DNA of 64,000 nucleotides from Ruania suaedae (lineage in GTDB: Bacteria > Actinomycetota > Actinomycetes > Actinomycetales > Beutenbergiaceae): assembly GCF_021049265.1 (NCBI RefSeq), contig NZ_CP088018.1, positions 3,100,001-3,164,000 of the forward strand, read 5' to 3'. Positions 37,347-45,874 of this stretch are shown in pieces. Every line of letters starts with the position of its first letter. Positions within the stretch are counted from its first letter, which is position 1. Both the position numbers and the translations under genes were made by a program. The notes beneath the pieces were generated by a model. It saw nothing but the letters and a program-made list of their open reading frames with translations, ran no database searches and was not told where the DNA came from.

Positions 37347-39212
37347 TCAGCCCTGAGCGGTCAGCAGCTGTTCGGTCGCCAGGTCGCGGTACAGGCCGTC
37401 CTGCGCCATCAGGTCGGTGTGCCGGCCCACGGCGCGCACCTGACCGGCGTCCAGGACGACGATCTGGTCGGCGCTGGTGACCGTGGACAACCGGTGCGCG
37501 ACCACGATCACATTGGTGCGCGCGGCCGCTTCAAGCATCACCTGCCGCAGCGCGGCCTCGTTGGCGGCGTCGAGCTGGGACGTGGCCTCGTCGAGCAGCA
37601 GCACGCGCGGGCGGCGCAGCAACGCTCGGGCGATCGCCACCCGTTGCCGCTCCCCTCCGGAGAGGGTCACCCCGCGCGGCCCGACGGCGGAGTCCAGCCC
37701 GTCCGGGAGGCGCGCCACCAGCTCGCTCAAGCGGGCCTGCGCGACGACGGTCTCGATCTCCTCCTCAGTGGCGTCGGGGGCAGCGAGAGTGAGGTTGCTG
37801 CGCAACGTTCCACTCAGGACCGGGGCGTCCTGTTCGACGTAGCCGATCATCGATCGCAACTCACGCAGCGACCAGTCCTCGACCGCGACACCATCGATGC
37901 GGACCTGCCCGGCCGTGGCCGGGTAGAAACCCTCGATCAGTGAGAAGATGGTCGTTTTGCCTGCCCCGGAGGGGCCGACCAGGGCCGTCAGCCCGGTGCC
38001 GGCCGCGGTGAAGGTGATGCCGCGGTGCACCGGGGCGAGCCCGGCCTCGTACCGGAACTCGACGCCGTCGAGCTCGACCCGGGCGGGGGCCGGACCGTCC
38101 GACGCGGGAGCAGCGGAGCCGGCGCCGCGGGCGGTGCCCCCGTCGAGGTCCTCACGATCGAGATGGTCCACCTGCTCCACCCGGGCGACGGCGGCCAGGC
38201 CCGTCTGTAGCTGGGACAGCGCCGCCACGAGCGAGCCGATCGGGCCCATGAGGTAGAAGAGCATCAGCAGGAAACCGATGAGCGAGCCGATCGTCATCGC
38301 TCCGTCGGCCACGCGCGCCCCGCCGAGACCGAGCACCACCAGGAAGGCGATGTTGACCGGGAGGAAGGCGAGCACACCCGCGAGCGCCTCCCAGACCGCC
38401 ACGGTGACACCCTTGTCCCTGGCCTCGACGGCCGCCCGGTCGAGCGCGGCGATCTCACGGTCCTCGGCCCCGGAGGCCTTGATGGTGCGGAAGGCGCCGA
38501 GCGCACGCTCCAGGATGGCACCCATGTCTCCCAGGGCGGTCTGGGACTCCCGCGTCGCGGCGCCGATCCGGGGCATCACCACCAGCATCACGAGCGTGAC
38601 CACCGCGGCCATGGTGAGGGTGACGGCGAAGAGCACCAGGTCGATCCAGGCCATCAGCGCCAGCCCGCCGAGGAGCATGAAGACCGCGGTGAGACCGCCG
38701 ATCACCGTGGTGGAGGCCACGGTGCGCAGCAGATTCGTGTCGGAGGTCAGGCGGGAGACGAGATCGCCGGACTTGAGCCGGTCCACCTCGGGGACGGTGA
38801 GGTGGACGAGCTGGCTCACCAGCCGGCGGCGCACGGTGAGGATGATGTTCTGACCCGTGCGCTGCATCAGGTAGGGGCCGAAGGCCTCGAGCACGGCGCC
38901 GGCCAGGACGGCTCCGCTGAGGATCCAGAGCAGGGTCGCGAGCGGGTCACCCGCCCCGAGCGCCTCGATGATCGACATCGCGATCAGTGGCTGGACGAGG
39001 CCGACGATGCCGCCGAGGAAGGTCAGCACGCCGCCGATGAGCAGCAGGCGCAGGTGGGCGCGGGCGTAGAACCACAGCCGGCGGATCGAGGCCGGGGCGT
39101 CGGTGGCGACCGGCTCCGGAACGTCGGCGGCGGGGCTACGCGGGTCGATGCCGGGGTCGATGGCTGCGTCGCCGCCGGTCTCGGCCCCGGGTGCGGGTGA
39201 TGACGAGGACAC
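37347..39212 (-). CDS. ABC exporter half-transporter (permease-ATPase)
   Basis: The 621-residue product has a 45-residue acidic N-terminal tail, six membrane helices (about residues 48-330) and a C-terminal ATPase. GPSGAGKTT (Walker A), [17 protein letters not shown] (Q-loop region), [16 protein letters not shown] (signature) and [12 protein letters not shown] (Walker B) are all intact, and VAHRLST is the H-loop, so as a homodimer it has two consensus sites. It belongs to the multidrug/lipid exporter type. The GTG at 39212 follows AGGAGG by six bases. It is divergent from the Rrf2 gene; the 186-bp gap holds no gene and no strong palindrome. Confidence 0.88.
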   Translation of the reverse strand: MSSSSPAPGAETGGDAAIDPGIDPRSPAADVPEPVATDAPASIRRLWFYARAHLRLLLIGGVLTFLGGIVGLVQPLIAMSIIEALGAGDPLATLLWILSGAVLAGAVLEAFGPYLMQRTGQNIILTVRRRLVSQLVHLTVPEVDRLKSGDLVSRLTSDTNLLRTVASTTVIGGLTAVFMLLGGLALMAWIDLVLFAVTLTMAAVVTLVMLVVMPRIGAATRESQTALGDMGAILERALGAFRTIKASGAEDREIAALDRAAVEARDKGVTVAVWEALAGVLAFLPVNIAFLVVLGLGGARVADGAMTIGSLIGFLLMLFYLMGPIGSLVAALSQLQTGLAAVARVEQVDHLDREDLDGGTARGAGSAAPASDGPAPARVELDGVEFRYEAGLAPVHRGITFTAAGTGLTALVGPSGAGKTTIFSLIEGFYPATAGQVRIDGVAVEDWSLRELRSMIGYVEQDAPVLSGTLRSNLTLAAPDATEEEIETVVAQARLSELVARLPDGLDSAVGPRGVTLSGGERQRVAIARALLRRPRVLLLDEATSQLDAANEAALRQVMLEAAARTNVIVVAHRLSTVTSADQIVVLDAGQVRAVGRHTDLMAQDGLYRDLATEQLLTAQG

Positions 39213-39398
39213 GGGTCCCTCCTGGAGGATGTCGGTGGCTCGAATGTAGACCGCCGCTGCCCCACCGTCATCGCCCGTGAGGAGGACCTCGCGCGCGGTC
39301 GCTCACCCTCCCGCGCCGCCGCAAGGCAGAGGTGCGCACGGGGCGGTCCTGCGCCGTCGGTAGGGTCTGACCGGAGAAGGACGGAACAGGGTGGGCAG

Positions 39399-39854
39399 AT
39401 GAGGATCTCGGCGAGGGCGGACTACGCGGTCCGGGCTGCTGCGGAGCTGGCGGCCGGCGCGGACGAACCCATGACGGCCCAGGCCCTGGCGCGGGCCGCG
39501 GCGGTGCCGCATCGCTTCCTCGAGAGCATCCTGACCGATCTGCGGCGCGAGGGAGTGATCGTCAGCCGCCGTGGTGCCGGTGGCGGCCACCAGCTCGCAC
39601 GGCCGGCGGCGAGCGTGACGATCGCGGACGTGATCCGTGCCGTGGAGGGGCCCCTGGTGTTCGTCCGCGACGAACGACCGGGCGACATCGCCTACGGAGG
39701 GGCAGCGGCCGCGCTGCCCGAGGTCTGGGTGGCGCTGCGGGCGAACGTCCGCGCGGTCCTGGAGCGGGTGAGCCTCGCCGACCTCGCAGCCGGCCGCGTG
39801 CCCGCGTCCGTGCGGCGCCTCACCGAGGACGAGGACGCCTGGCGCGCCCCGTGA
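39399..39854 (+). CDS. Rrf2-family transcriptional regulator without cluster cysteines
   Basis: The 151-residue product has the Rrf2 winged helix: MRISARADYAVRAAAELA, then the recognition region PHRFLESILTDLRREGVIVSRRGAGGGHQLARP. It contains no cysteine, so it cannot bind the Fe-S cluster of IscR or NsrR and is more like CymR, which responds through a protein or small-molecule partner. It lies 115 bp upstream of a TauE/SafE exporter, with a 21-bp palindrome in between that is its probable operator. A sulfur- or cysteine-related signal is inferred only from this neighbour. Confidence 0.85.
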   Translation: MRISARADYAVRAAAELAAGADEPMTAQALARAAAVPHRFLESILTDLRREGVIVSRRGAGGGHQLARPAASVTIADVIRAVEGPLVFVRDERPGDIAYGGAAAALPEVWVALRANVRAVLERVSLADLAAGRVPASVRRLTEDEDAWRAP

Positions 39855-39911
39855 GGACACCCGCTCGGATCGGCCGATGACCACGATGCGGACCTGTCAC
39901 ATTCCCGGGTA

Positions 39912-39932
39912 ATCCGACCGTTTCAGTCGGAT
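39912..39932. promoter_or_regulatory. Palindromic operator, probably for the Rrf2 regulator
   Basis: ATCCGAC (39912-39918) and GTCGGAT (39926-39932) are perfect 7-bp arms with a 7-base spacer, 38 bp upstream of the TauE-type gene. The size and symmetry suit a dimeric Rrf2 protein. Confidence 0.65.
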
Positions 39933-39969
39933 ATGTTCGGCGAGTTCGTCGCCGACCCGAGGAGTTCTC

Positions 39970-40872
39970 ATGATCACGCTGGTGCTACTCGCCCTGGTGG
40001 GGCTCGGCGCCCAGCTCGTCGACGGCAGCCTCGGCATGGGGCACGGCATCACCTCCACCACGCTGCTGCTGGCCATCGGCGTCCAGCCGGCGGCCGCCTC
40101 GGCCACCGTGCACCTGGCCCAGATCGGCACCACCTTCGCCTCCGGGCTGGCCCACCACCGGTTCGGGAACGTGAGCTGGCCGGTGGTGCGCAGGCTGGCA
40201 CTGCCGGGTGCGATCGGGGCATTCCTGGGGGCGACCGTGCTGGTCCGGCTACCGGTGGCGACCGCCGCTGCGCTGATGGCCACCCTGCTGCTCGGCCTGG
40301 GTTGCTTCGTCCTGGTGCGGTTCTCGGTCGGCGGGTTACGCGCCGACCGGATCGGCCGCCCCCTGCGGCGCCGATTCCTGGCCCCGCTGGGCCTGGTGGC
40401 CGGGCTGGTCAGCGCCGTCGGTGGCGGCGGCTGGGGGCCCGTGGGCACTCCCGCCCTCCTCGCCACCGGGCGGCTGGAGCCACGGCAGGTGGTCGGATCG
40501 ATCTCGACCAGCGAGTTCGTGGTGGCCGTGGCGGCCAGCGCTGGCTTCCTGCTCGGGATCGGCACCGCCGGCGTCGACCTGCGCTGGGCTCTGGCACTGC
40601 TGGCCGGCGGAGTGGTGGCGGCGCCGCTGGCCGCCTGGCTGGTGCGCCTGGTCCCGGCCCGGGTGCTCGGCATCGCCGCCGGCTGCCTGATCGTGCTCAC
40701 CAACCTGCACTCCCTCACCGGCGTGCTACCCGAGGGCGCCCGCTGGCTCACCTACGCCACCGGCGCCCTCATCTGTGTGGCGGCAGCCTCGACGGCGATC
40801 CTCGCCCACCGGCGGGTCGCCGCCGAGGCGAGCTCCCCGGCACCACTGGTGGGCCAGGGGGCCGAGCGCTGA
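39970..40872 (+). CDS. TauE/SafE-family sulfite/organosulfur exporter
   Basis: This 300-residue membrane protein has about eight hydrophobic segments in two TauE repeats. The signature is seen in GAQLVDGSLGMGHGITSTTLLLA (first repeat) and GLVAGLVSAVGGGGWGPVGTPALL (second). Family members export sulfite, sulfoacetate or related anions. It sits directly behind the Rrf2 regulator and a strong palindrome, so its expression is probably controlled by that protein. AGGAG precedes the ATG. Substrate assignment rests on family only. Confidence 0.85.
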   Translation: MITLVLLALVGLGAQLVDGSLGMGHGITSTTLLLAIGVQPAAASATVHLAQIGTTFASGLAHHRFGNVSWPVVRRLALPGAIGAFLGATVLVRLPVATAAALMATLLLGLGCFVLVRFSVGGLRADRIGRPLRRRFLAPLGLVAGLVSAVGGGGWGPVGTPALLATGRLEPRQVVGSISTSEFVVAVAASAGFLLGIGTAGVDLRWALALLAGGVVAAPLAAWLVRLVPARVLGIAAGCLIVLTNLHSLTGVLPEGARWLTYATGALICVAAASTAILAHRRVAAEASSPAPLVGQGAER

Positions 40873-40875
40873 GAG

Positions 40876-41499
40876 CTACGGTCCACTCGTGGCGGCGTGC
40901 TGGGCCACCCACGCGTGCATGGCGATCGCGGCCGCCGCACCGGCGTTGATCGAGCGCGTCGAACCGAACTGGCTGATGTGCAGAACGCTCTCGCTGGCCT
41001 GCTGCGCCTCGGCACTCAGCCCCGCCGACTCCTCCCCGAAGAGCAACACGCACGCGGCCGGCAACGCCCGTCCCTCGATCGGGACCGAGCCGGGCACGTT
41101 GTCGATGCCGATCAGCGGCAGGCCGGCCTCGGTGCACCAGCGGGCGAAGGAGGCGATGTCCTCCCAGTGCTGCACGTGCAGGTAGCGGTCGGTGACCATG
41201 GCACCGCGCCGGTTCCACCGCCGTCGGCCGATGATGTGCACCCGGGCCACGTTGAAGGCGTTGGCGGTGCGCACCACCGACCCGATGTTGAAGTCCCGTC
41301 CCCAGTTCTCGATGGCCACATGCAACGGGTGACGGCGGGTGTCCAGATCGGTGACGATCGCCTTGACGCGCCAATACCGGTAGCGGTCGGCGACGTTGCG
41401 GCGGTCCCCGTGGGCCAGCAGCTCGGGGTCGAGGTGGGCCCCGGTCGGCCACGCCTCGCGCCCACCCGGCCATGGGCCGACCCCCACCTCGTGCTCCAT
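40876..41499 (-). CDS. TrmH/SpoU-family RNA 2'-O-methyltransferase
   Basis: The 207-residue product is a SPOUT methyltransferase: NWGRDFNIGSVVRTANAF (motif 1), LLFGEESAGLS (motif 2) and ISQFGSTRSINAGAAAAIAMH (motif 3) form the knotted SAM site. It should methylate a ribose 2'-OH in tRNA or rRNA; the target is unknown. An N-terminal extension of about 45 residues precedes the fold. The ATG at 41499 (MEHEVGVGP) is chosen because the open frame upstream has no homology and includes the dispersed repeat. It ends 3 bp after the convergent TauE gene. Confidence 0.88.
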   Translation of the reverse strand: MEHEVGVGPWPGGREAWPTGAHLDPELLAHGDRRNVADRYRYWRVKAIVTDLDTRRHPLHVAIENWGRDFNIGSVVRTANAFNVARVHIIGRRRWNRRGAMVTDRYLHVQHWEDIASFARWCTEAGLPLIGIDNVPGSVPIEGRALPAACVLLFGEESAGLSAEAQQASESVLHISQFGSTRSINAGAAAAIAMHAWVAQHAATSGP

Positions 41500-41557
41500 G
41501 GCGACCAGTATCCCGCCCGGGGCGGCCTTCCTCGCGCCTCGAGCCCCTCCAGCCCTC

Positions 41558-41609
41558 CAAGGGCCGAATATTTGACCCCTTCTGTGGGTTGACCCCGAAC
41601 TTCGGGCCC
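41558..41609 (+). repeat. 52-bp dispersed repeat, copy 2
   Basis: This segment aligns ungapped with the reverse complement of 7277-7328 at 42 of 52 positions and shares its first part with 44849-44900 (19 of 23). It contains TTGACCCC twice, in direct orientation. It lies in the 210-bp divergent gap between the TrmH and HAD genes, otherwise empty except for their start signals. Confidence 0.7.
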
Positions 41610-41709
41610 TGGGAGCGGTCTCGGCGCGGTCAATCGCGAAGACGGGCCACGTCACCGGGACCATACTGGAGCGAAGGCGCCGATTTCAGCACTGCCCGGA
41701 GGAGACGAG

Positions 41710-42486
41710 ATGCCCCAGATCGCCAACTGGCTCACCGATATGGACGGCGTGCTCGTGCACGAGGAGGAGGCGCTGCCCGGCGCCGCTGACTTCGTAGCGG
41801 CGCTGCGCGAGCGGGAGATTCCGTTCCAGATCCTCACGAACAACTCGATCTACACCCCGCGTGATCTTGCCGCCCGGCTGCACAGCTCCGGTATCGAGGT
41901 CGAGGAGACCTCGATCTGGACCTCCGCGCTGGCCACCGCCACCTTCCTCGCCGACCAGGTCGACCGCGGCAGCGCCTTCGTGATCGGCGAGGCAGGCCTG
42001 ACGACGGCGCTGTACGAGAAGGGCTACACCCTCACCAGTTCCGACCCGGACTACGTCGTGCTCGGGGAGACGCGCACCTACTCCTTCTCCGCGATCACCA
42101 AGGCCATCCGGTTCGTGGCCGGCGGCGCGCGGTTCATCGCCACCAACCCCGACGTCACCGGCCCCTCGTCCGAGGGTCCGCTCCCGGCCACCGGTGCGGT
42201 GGCAGCCATGATCACCGCCGCCACCGGCCGCAAGCCCTACTTCGTCGGCAAGCCCAACCCCGTGATGATCCGCACCGCGTTGAACCGGATCGACGCCCAT
42301 TCCGAGCAGACCGCGATGGTCGGCGACCGGATGGACACCGACGTCGTCGCCGGTATGGAGGCCGGCCTGCGCACCTTCCTCGTGCTCAGCGGCTCGACGA
42401 AGGCCGAGCAGGTGGAGGACTACCCCTACCGCCCCTCCGAGGTGGTCGACGGCATCGGCGATCTCCTCGGGATGCTCGACGACTGA
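41710..42486 (+). CDS. HAD-IIA family hydrolase (NagD-like phosphatase)
   Basis: The 258-residue protein has the HAD motifs: DMDGVL (nucleophile and acid Asp, residues 10-15), TNNS (motif II, near 43), GKPN (motif III Lys, near 181) and GDRMDTDV (motif IV, near 205). The C2 cap and the overall pattern match NagD/4-nitrophenylphosphatase-like IIA phosphatases, which act on small sugar or nucleotide phosphates. GGAGGAGACG precedes the ATG. It is followed by a strong terminator. Confidence 0.88.
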   Translation: MPQIANWLTDMDGVLVHEEEALPGAADFVAALREREIPFQILTNNSIYTPRDLAARLHSSGIEVEETSIWTSALATATFLADQVDRGSAFVIGEAGLTTALYEKGYTLTSSDPDYVVLGETRTYSFSAITKAIRFVAGGARFIATNPDVTGPSSEGPLPATGAVAAMITAATGRKPYFVGKPNPVMIRTALNRIDAHSEQTAMVGDRMDTDVVAGMEAGLRTFLVLSGSTKAEQVEDYPYRPSEVVDGIGDLLGMLDD

Positions 42487-42522
42487 TCCCGGACGCCCGC
42501 GGTCGCCCGACCGGGCGCACGA

Positions 42523-42555
42523 GAAGGCCGGGCTCGCGATGCGAACCCGGCCTTC
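42523..42555. terminator. Hairpin terminator between HAD and LemA genes
   Basis: GAAGGCCGGG (42523-42532) and CCCGGCCTTC (42546-42555) are perfect 10-bp arms; the loop itself contains TCGC/GCGA. It lies between convergent genes and is a typical bidirectional terminator. Confidence 0.8.
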
Positions 42556-42570
42556 GCCGTCGTGGTGGCC

Positions 42571-43293
42571 TCAGCGATGCGGCGGCTGGTGGCCCTGCTG
42601 GCCGTACCCGCTCGGCGGCGGCTGATAGCCCTGCAGGCTACCCGGCTGCACCGGGGAGTCGGTGGGCAGCGGGGCCGGTGCGGGCTGCTGCTGGGAGTAG
42701 ACGCCGGTGTGGCCGGCCTGGTCCTGGAAGGAGACCCTCGGCGCCGTGCGCACCGCCGGATCGGTGACCTCGAAGTACTCGGCCCGGGAGAAGTGGAACA
42801 TCTTGGCGATGATGTTCGGGGGGAAGGTCTCGACCTTGGTGTTGAGCGAGCGTACGTTGGCGTTGTAGAAGCGCCGTCCCGCGGCGATCCGGTCCTCGGT
42901 GTTGGTCAGCTCGGCCTGCAGCTGCGTGAAGCTCTCCACCGAGCGCAGCTGCGGGTAGGCCTCGGCGACGGCGAAAAGCCGGCTGATCGCACCGGAGAGA
43001 GCGTCTTCCTGCGCGGCCTGCTGCGCGGGGGTCGAGCCCGGCTGCGCGGCCTGGGCGCGGGCCCGGGTCACCTCGTCGAAGACCGCCCGCTCGTGCGCGG
43101 CGTAGCCCTTGACGGTCTCGATCAGGTTCGGGAGCAGGTCGTAGCGGCGGTGCAGCTCGACGTCGATCTGGCGCCATGCCTCCTGCACCAGGTTGCGCAG
43201 CTTGACGAAGCCGTTGTACGTGGCCACCGCCCAGATGACGACGATCAGCACGAGCGCCAGAACGATCAGCCCGAGAACGATGCCGACCTCCAT
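42571..43293 (-). CDS. LemA-family membrane protein
   Basis: The 240-residue protein has one N-terminal membrane helix (about residues 3-24), then a four-helix LemA domain with YNGFVKLRNLVQEAWRQIDVELHRRYDLLPNLIETVKGYA as its diagnostic start, and a 50-residue Pro/Gln-rich tail (YQPPPSGYGQQG-like). The domain probably lies outside or at the membrane face; its molecular role is not established. The ATG at 43293 is chosen because GGAGGTGA stands 8 bp upstream; the in-frame ATG at 43308 would place that site inside the gene. Confidence 0.88.
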   Translation of the reverse strand: MEVGIVLGLIVLALVLIVVIWAVATYNGFVKLRNLVQEAWRQIDVELHRRYDLLPNLIETVKGYAAHERAVFDEVTRARAQAAQPGSTPAQQAAQEDALSGAISRLFAVAEAYPQLRSVESFTQLQAELTNTEDRIAAGRRFYNANVRSLNTKVETFPPNIIAKMFHFSRAEYFEVTDPAVRTAPRVSFQDQAGHTGVYSQQQPAPAPLPTDSPVQPGSLQGYQPPPSGYGQQGHQPPHR

Positions 43294-43375
43294 GGTGCTC
43301 ACCTCCATCTCCGGTGTCTCCGAGGGGCGGGATCCCCAGCGGCGGGGCGGAGCGCGCCCCCTTCTGCCTGAGACC

Positions 43376-43966
43376 CTACTGCGGTCCGAGGCCCAGGTCA
43401 GCAGCCGAGAGCACCCACAGGTAGGGCAGATCTGCCCGTTCGACCGCCTCCCGGGCGCCGGTGTCCCGGTCCACCACCGAGGCCACCGCCATCACCTCGG
43501 CGCCGGCGTTGCGGCAGGCCTCGACCGCCGTCAGGGCACTGCCACCGGTGGTGGAGGTGTCCTCCAGGACCACCACGCGTTTCCCGGCGACGTCAGGGCC
43601 TTCGACCTGCCGCTTCATCCCGTGCCCCTTGGCCTCCTTGCGCACGAGGAAGGCGTCGAGATCCAGGCCGCGGCTGGCCGCCGCGTGCTGGACGGCGCAG
43701 ACCACCGGGTCCGCCCCGAGCGTCAGGCCGCCGACGGCATCGATCTCGCCCGGACCAAAGCCGGACTCCTCCAGCCGGTCCAGCAGCAGGTGGCCGATCA
43801 GCGGGGCGGCCTCGTGGTGCAGGGTGACGCGGCGCATGTCGACGTAGTAGTCGGCCTCCTTCCCGCTGCTCAGGACCACCCGGCCGTGCACGACGGCGTG
43901 GGTGCTGACGAGCTCGGCGAGTCGCCGGGCGGGGGTGCTGGCTGGGGCGGCGTTGTTGGTGGTCAC
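43376..43966 (-). CDS. pyrE: Orotate phosphoribosyltransferase
   Basis: The 196-residue product adds phosphoribose to orotate in UMP synthesis. VVVLEDTSTTGGSALTAVEA is the PRPP-binding motif and LDAFLVRKEAKGHGMKRQVEG is the flexible catalytic loop with its Lys pair; GGLTLGADPVV is also diagnostic. The GTG at 43966 begins the homologous part. A much longer open frame continues upstream but is only the antisense of exonuclease III. It is divergent from that gene by 63 bp. Confidence 0.93.
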   Translation of the reverse strand: MTTNNAAPASTPARRLAELVSTHAVVHGRVVLSSGKEADYYVDMRRVTLHHEAAPLIGHLLLDRLEESGFGPGEIDAVGGLTLGADPVVCAVQHAAASRGLDLDAFLVRKEAKGHGMKRQVEGPDVAGKRVVVLEDTSTTGGSALTAVEACRNAGAEVMAVASVVDRDTGAREAVERADLPYLWVLSAADLGLGPQ

Positions 43967-44029
43967 GGCCGCCAGGGTAGCGCCGGGCGGTGACGAGGCG
44001 GTCCGCCCGGCCGCGTTACGGTGTCCGGC

Positions 44030-44800
44030 GTGCGCATCGCGAGCTGGAACGTGAACTCCGTCCGGGCCCGGGTCGATCGCGTCGTCTCCTGGCTGGAACG
44101 CCACGACGTCGACGTGCTGCTGCTGCAGGAGACCAAGGTCAAGGACGAGGCGTTCCCCGTCCTGCCGTTCGAGGCGGCCGGCTACGAGGTGGCCCACCAC
44201 GGCGTGAACCAGTGGAACGGCGTCGGGATCTGCTCCCGGGTGGGCCTGGCCGAGGTGCAGCGCTCGTTCGAGGGCCAGCCGGAGTGGAAGGAGCAGGTGG
44301 AGGCCCGGGCCATCGGGGCCACCTGCGCCGGCATCCGGCTGTGGAGCGTGTACGTACCCAACGGGCGCACCCTGCTCGACCCGCACTACCCGTACAAGCT
44401 CGCGTGGCTGGCGGCACTGCGGGACGCCGCTGCCGACTGGGCCGCCGACGGCACGCCGGTCGGCCTCCTGGGTGACTGGAACGTCGCCCCCATGGACTCC
44501 GACGTGTGGGACATCTCCCTGTTCGAGGGCGCCACGCACGTCTCGCCCGCCGAGCGGGCGGCGTTCGCCGCCTTCCAGGACGTCGGCTACCGGGAGATCA
44601 CGCGTGAGCACGTGCCTCAGGCCTACACCTACTGGGACTACCAGCGGCTGCGCTTCCCCAGGAACGAGGGGATGCGCATCGACTTCGCCCTGACCTCGCC
44701 TGCACTGGCCGACCGGGTGCGCGCGGTCAGGATCGACCGGGACGAGCGGAAGGGCAAGGGTGCCTCCGACCACGTCCCGGTCGTGCTCGAGGTGGAGTGA
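44030..44800 (+). CDS. xth: Exodeoxyribonuclease III
   Basis: The 256-residue protein is a DNA repair nuclease/AP endonuclease of the EEP superfamily. MRIASWNVNSVRAR (start), LLLQETKVKD (metal Glu), YVPNG (catalytic Tyr), LLGDWNVAPMDSDVW (Asp-Asn pair) and ASDHVPVVLEV (final Asp-His) are all in order. The GTG at 44030 gives the usual family start; an in-frame GTG at 44021 is possible. A TACGGT-type -10 box lies so close upstream that a leaderless transcript is plausible. Confidence 0.92.
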   Translation: MRIASWNVNSVRARVDRVVSWLERHDVDVLLLQETKVKDEAFPVLPFEAAGYEVAHHGVNQWNGVGICSRVGLAEVQRSFEGQPEWKEQVEARAIGATCAGIRLWSVYVPNGRTLLDPHYPYKLAWLAALRDAAADWAADGTPVGLLGDWNVAPMDSDVWDISLFEGATHVSPAERAAFAAFQDVGYREITREHVPQAYTYWDYQRLRFPRNEGMRIDFALTSPALADRVRAVRIDRDERKGKGASDHVPVVLEVE

Positions 44801-44848
44801 CCGCCTAGCAGACAACGGCAGCGTTTGTCCCGAGCAGCGATCGCCCGT

Positions 44849-44900
44849 GGGGCCGATTCTTTGACCGTTTCTCGCTGAGAGGATCAGGAGAATCGGCCCC
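44849..44900 (+). repeat. 52-bp dispersed repeat, copy 3 (perfect-armed palindrome)
   Basis: GGGGCCGATTCT (44849-44860) and AGAATCGGCCCC (44889-44900) are perfect 12-bp arms. The first 23 bases match copy 2 at 19 positions (GGGCCGA, TTTGACC, TTCT). It lies between the convergent xth and SRPBCC genes and could also end transcription of both. Confidence 0.7.
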
Positions 44901-44940
44901 TGGGTGGGGCTGGAGCCCCGGCCCTACCGCTCGACCTCGC

Positions 44941-45420
44941 TCAGGCGCCCATCTCCTTGCCGGTCTCCACCAGCGTCTTGAGCCCGGACAGGCACCACGG
45001 CCAGCCGCCGCCGCCCTGGGCGGGCTCGCCACCGCCGGCCACCTCGGCCGCGTACTCCGGGGCCGCCGTCAGGTCGTGGGTGAGCGTGACCTGGGTCAGG
45101 CCCGAGGGGTACTCCACCAGCTCCCACGTCAGGCGCGTGGGCGCACTCTGGGGGTGCCAGGCCGGTGACCAGTCGAGCACCAGGCGAGTCGGCTCGTCGG
45201 CTTCGACGACCGTCCCGGTGACGGCGACCTCCCCCATCCCCATCTGCTTCATCTCCTCGGTGGTCAGGTTGCGATAGGCCCCGCCGGGCCGGAGGTCGTA
45301 CTCCGACTCCCCGCCGTAACCCCACCGGGTGGTGTACTCGGACTCGGTGATCGCCTTCCAGATGGTGGCGGCCGGGGCGTGGATGTAGATGCTGTAGATC
45401 TGGATCAGGCTCTCGCTCAT
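44941..45420 (-). CDS. SRPBCC/AHSA1-family protein
   Basis: This 159-residue protein has the START-like AHSA1 fold: IYIHAPAATIWKAITESEYTTRWG at the N-terminus, GGAYRN in the middle and GGGGWPWCLSGLKTLVETG at the C-terminal helix. Such proteins hold hydrophobic ligands or act with stress chaperones; the ligand is unknown. The ATG at 45420 overlaps the stop of the ArsR gene by 4 bp. ArsR-SRPBCC gene pairs are common, and the regulator probably controls both. Confidence 0.87.
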   Translation of the reverse strand: MSESLIQIYSIYIHAPAATIWKAITESEYTTRWGYGGESEYDLRPGGAYRNLTTEEMKQMGMGEVAVTGTVVEADEPTRLVLDWSPAWHPQSAPTRLTWELVEYPSGLTQVTLTHDLTAAPEYAAEVAGGGEPAQGGGGWPWCLSGLKTLVETGKEMGA

Positions 45421-45806
45421 GACTCGTCCTTGGGTTCGGTGGGCTCGCTGGGTTCGCTCAGCAGCTCCTGCTGGGCGCGTTCGAGGGTTTCCTTCATCCC
45501 GAGCAGGACCGAGGCGATCGCCGCCCGCTCGGTGTACTTGCCGATCCATCGCTGATGGATCTGCTGGATGGGCACGGGGTTGAGGTAGTGGTGCTTGGCC
45601 CGGCCGTGCTTGCGCGTGAGCACCAGGCCCGCGTGCTCGAGCTGCCGCAGGTGCTTGGACACCCCGAACCGGGTCATCTCGGTGTGCTCGTTGATCGCCG
45701 CCTCCAGCTCCCCCAGGGAGCGGCCGTCCCGCTCGAAGAGCAGGTCGAGCAGACGACGGCGGACGGGGTCCGCCAGCGCCTTGAAGACGGGGTCGTCGTC
45801 GAGCAT
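45417..45806 (-). CDS. ArsR-family transcriptional regulator
   Basis: The 129-residue product is a winged-helix ArsR repressor: MLDDDPVFKALADPVRRRLLDLLFERDGRSLGELE, then the recognition helix RFGVSKHLRQLEHAGLVLTRKHGRAKHHYLNP. It has no cysteine pair for metal sensing and is of the type paired with SRPBCC genes, which sense unknown signals. The perfect 7-bp-arm palindrome at 45820-45835, 14 bp before its ATG, is the likely autoregulatory operator. Confidence 0.9.
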   Translation of the reverse strand: MLDDDPVFKALADPVRRRLLDLLFERDGRSLGELEAAINEHTEMTRFGVSKHLRQLEHAGLVLTRKHGRAKHHYLNPVPIQQIHQRWIGKYTERAAIASVLLGMKETLERAQQELLSEPSEPTEPKDES

Positions 45807-45819
45807 GGAAAGAATTTAG

Positions 45820-45835
45820 GTGACCAAATGGTCAC
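45820..45835. promoter_or_regulatory. ArsR operator palindrome
   Basis: GTGACCA-AA-TGGTCAC has perfect 7-bp arms around two bases and sits just upstream of the arsR-type gene, where it would cover the promoter. It is 40 bp from the divergent DUF4190/Septum_form gene, which might be affected too. Confidence 0.75.
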
Positions 45836-45874
45836 ATGTCAAGATCGGGCCCGATCCCGGCTATCGTCGTGGCC

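Noticed and set aside
43967-44815. Long N-terminal extension of pyrE giving a 479-residue fusion
   Set aside because: The extra part is the antisense of exonuclease III, which has all its motifs; PyrE homology starts at the GTG at 43966.
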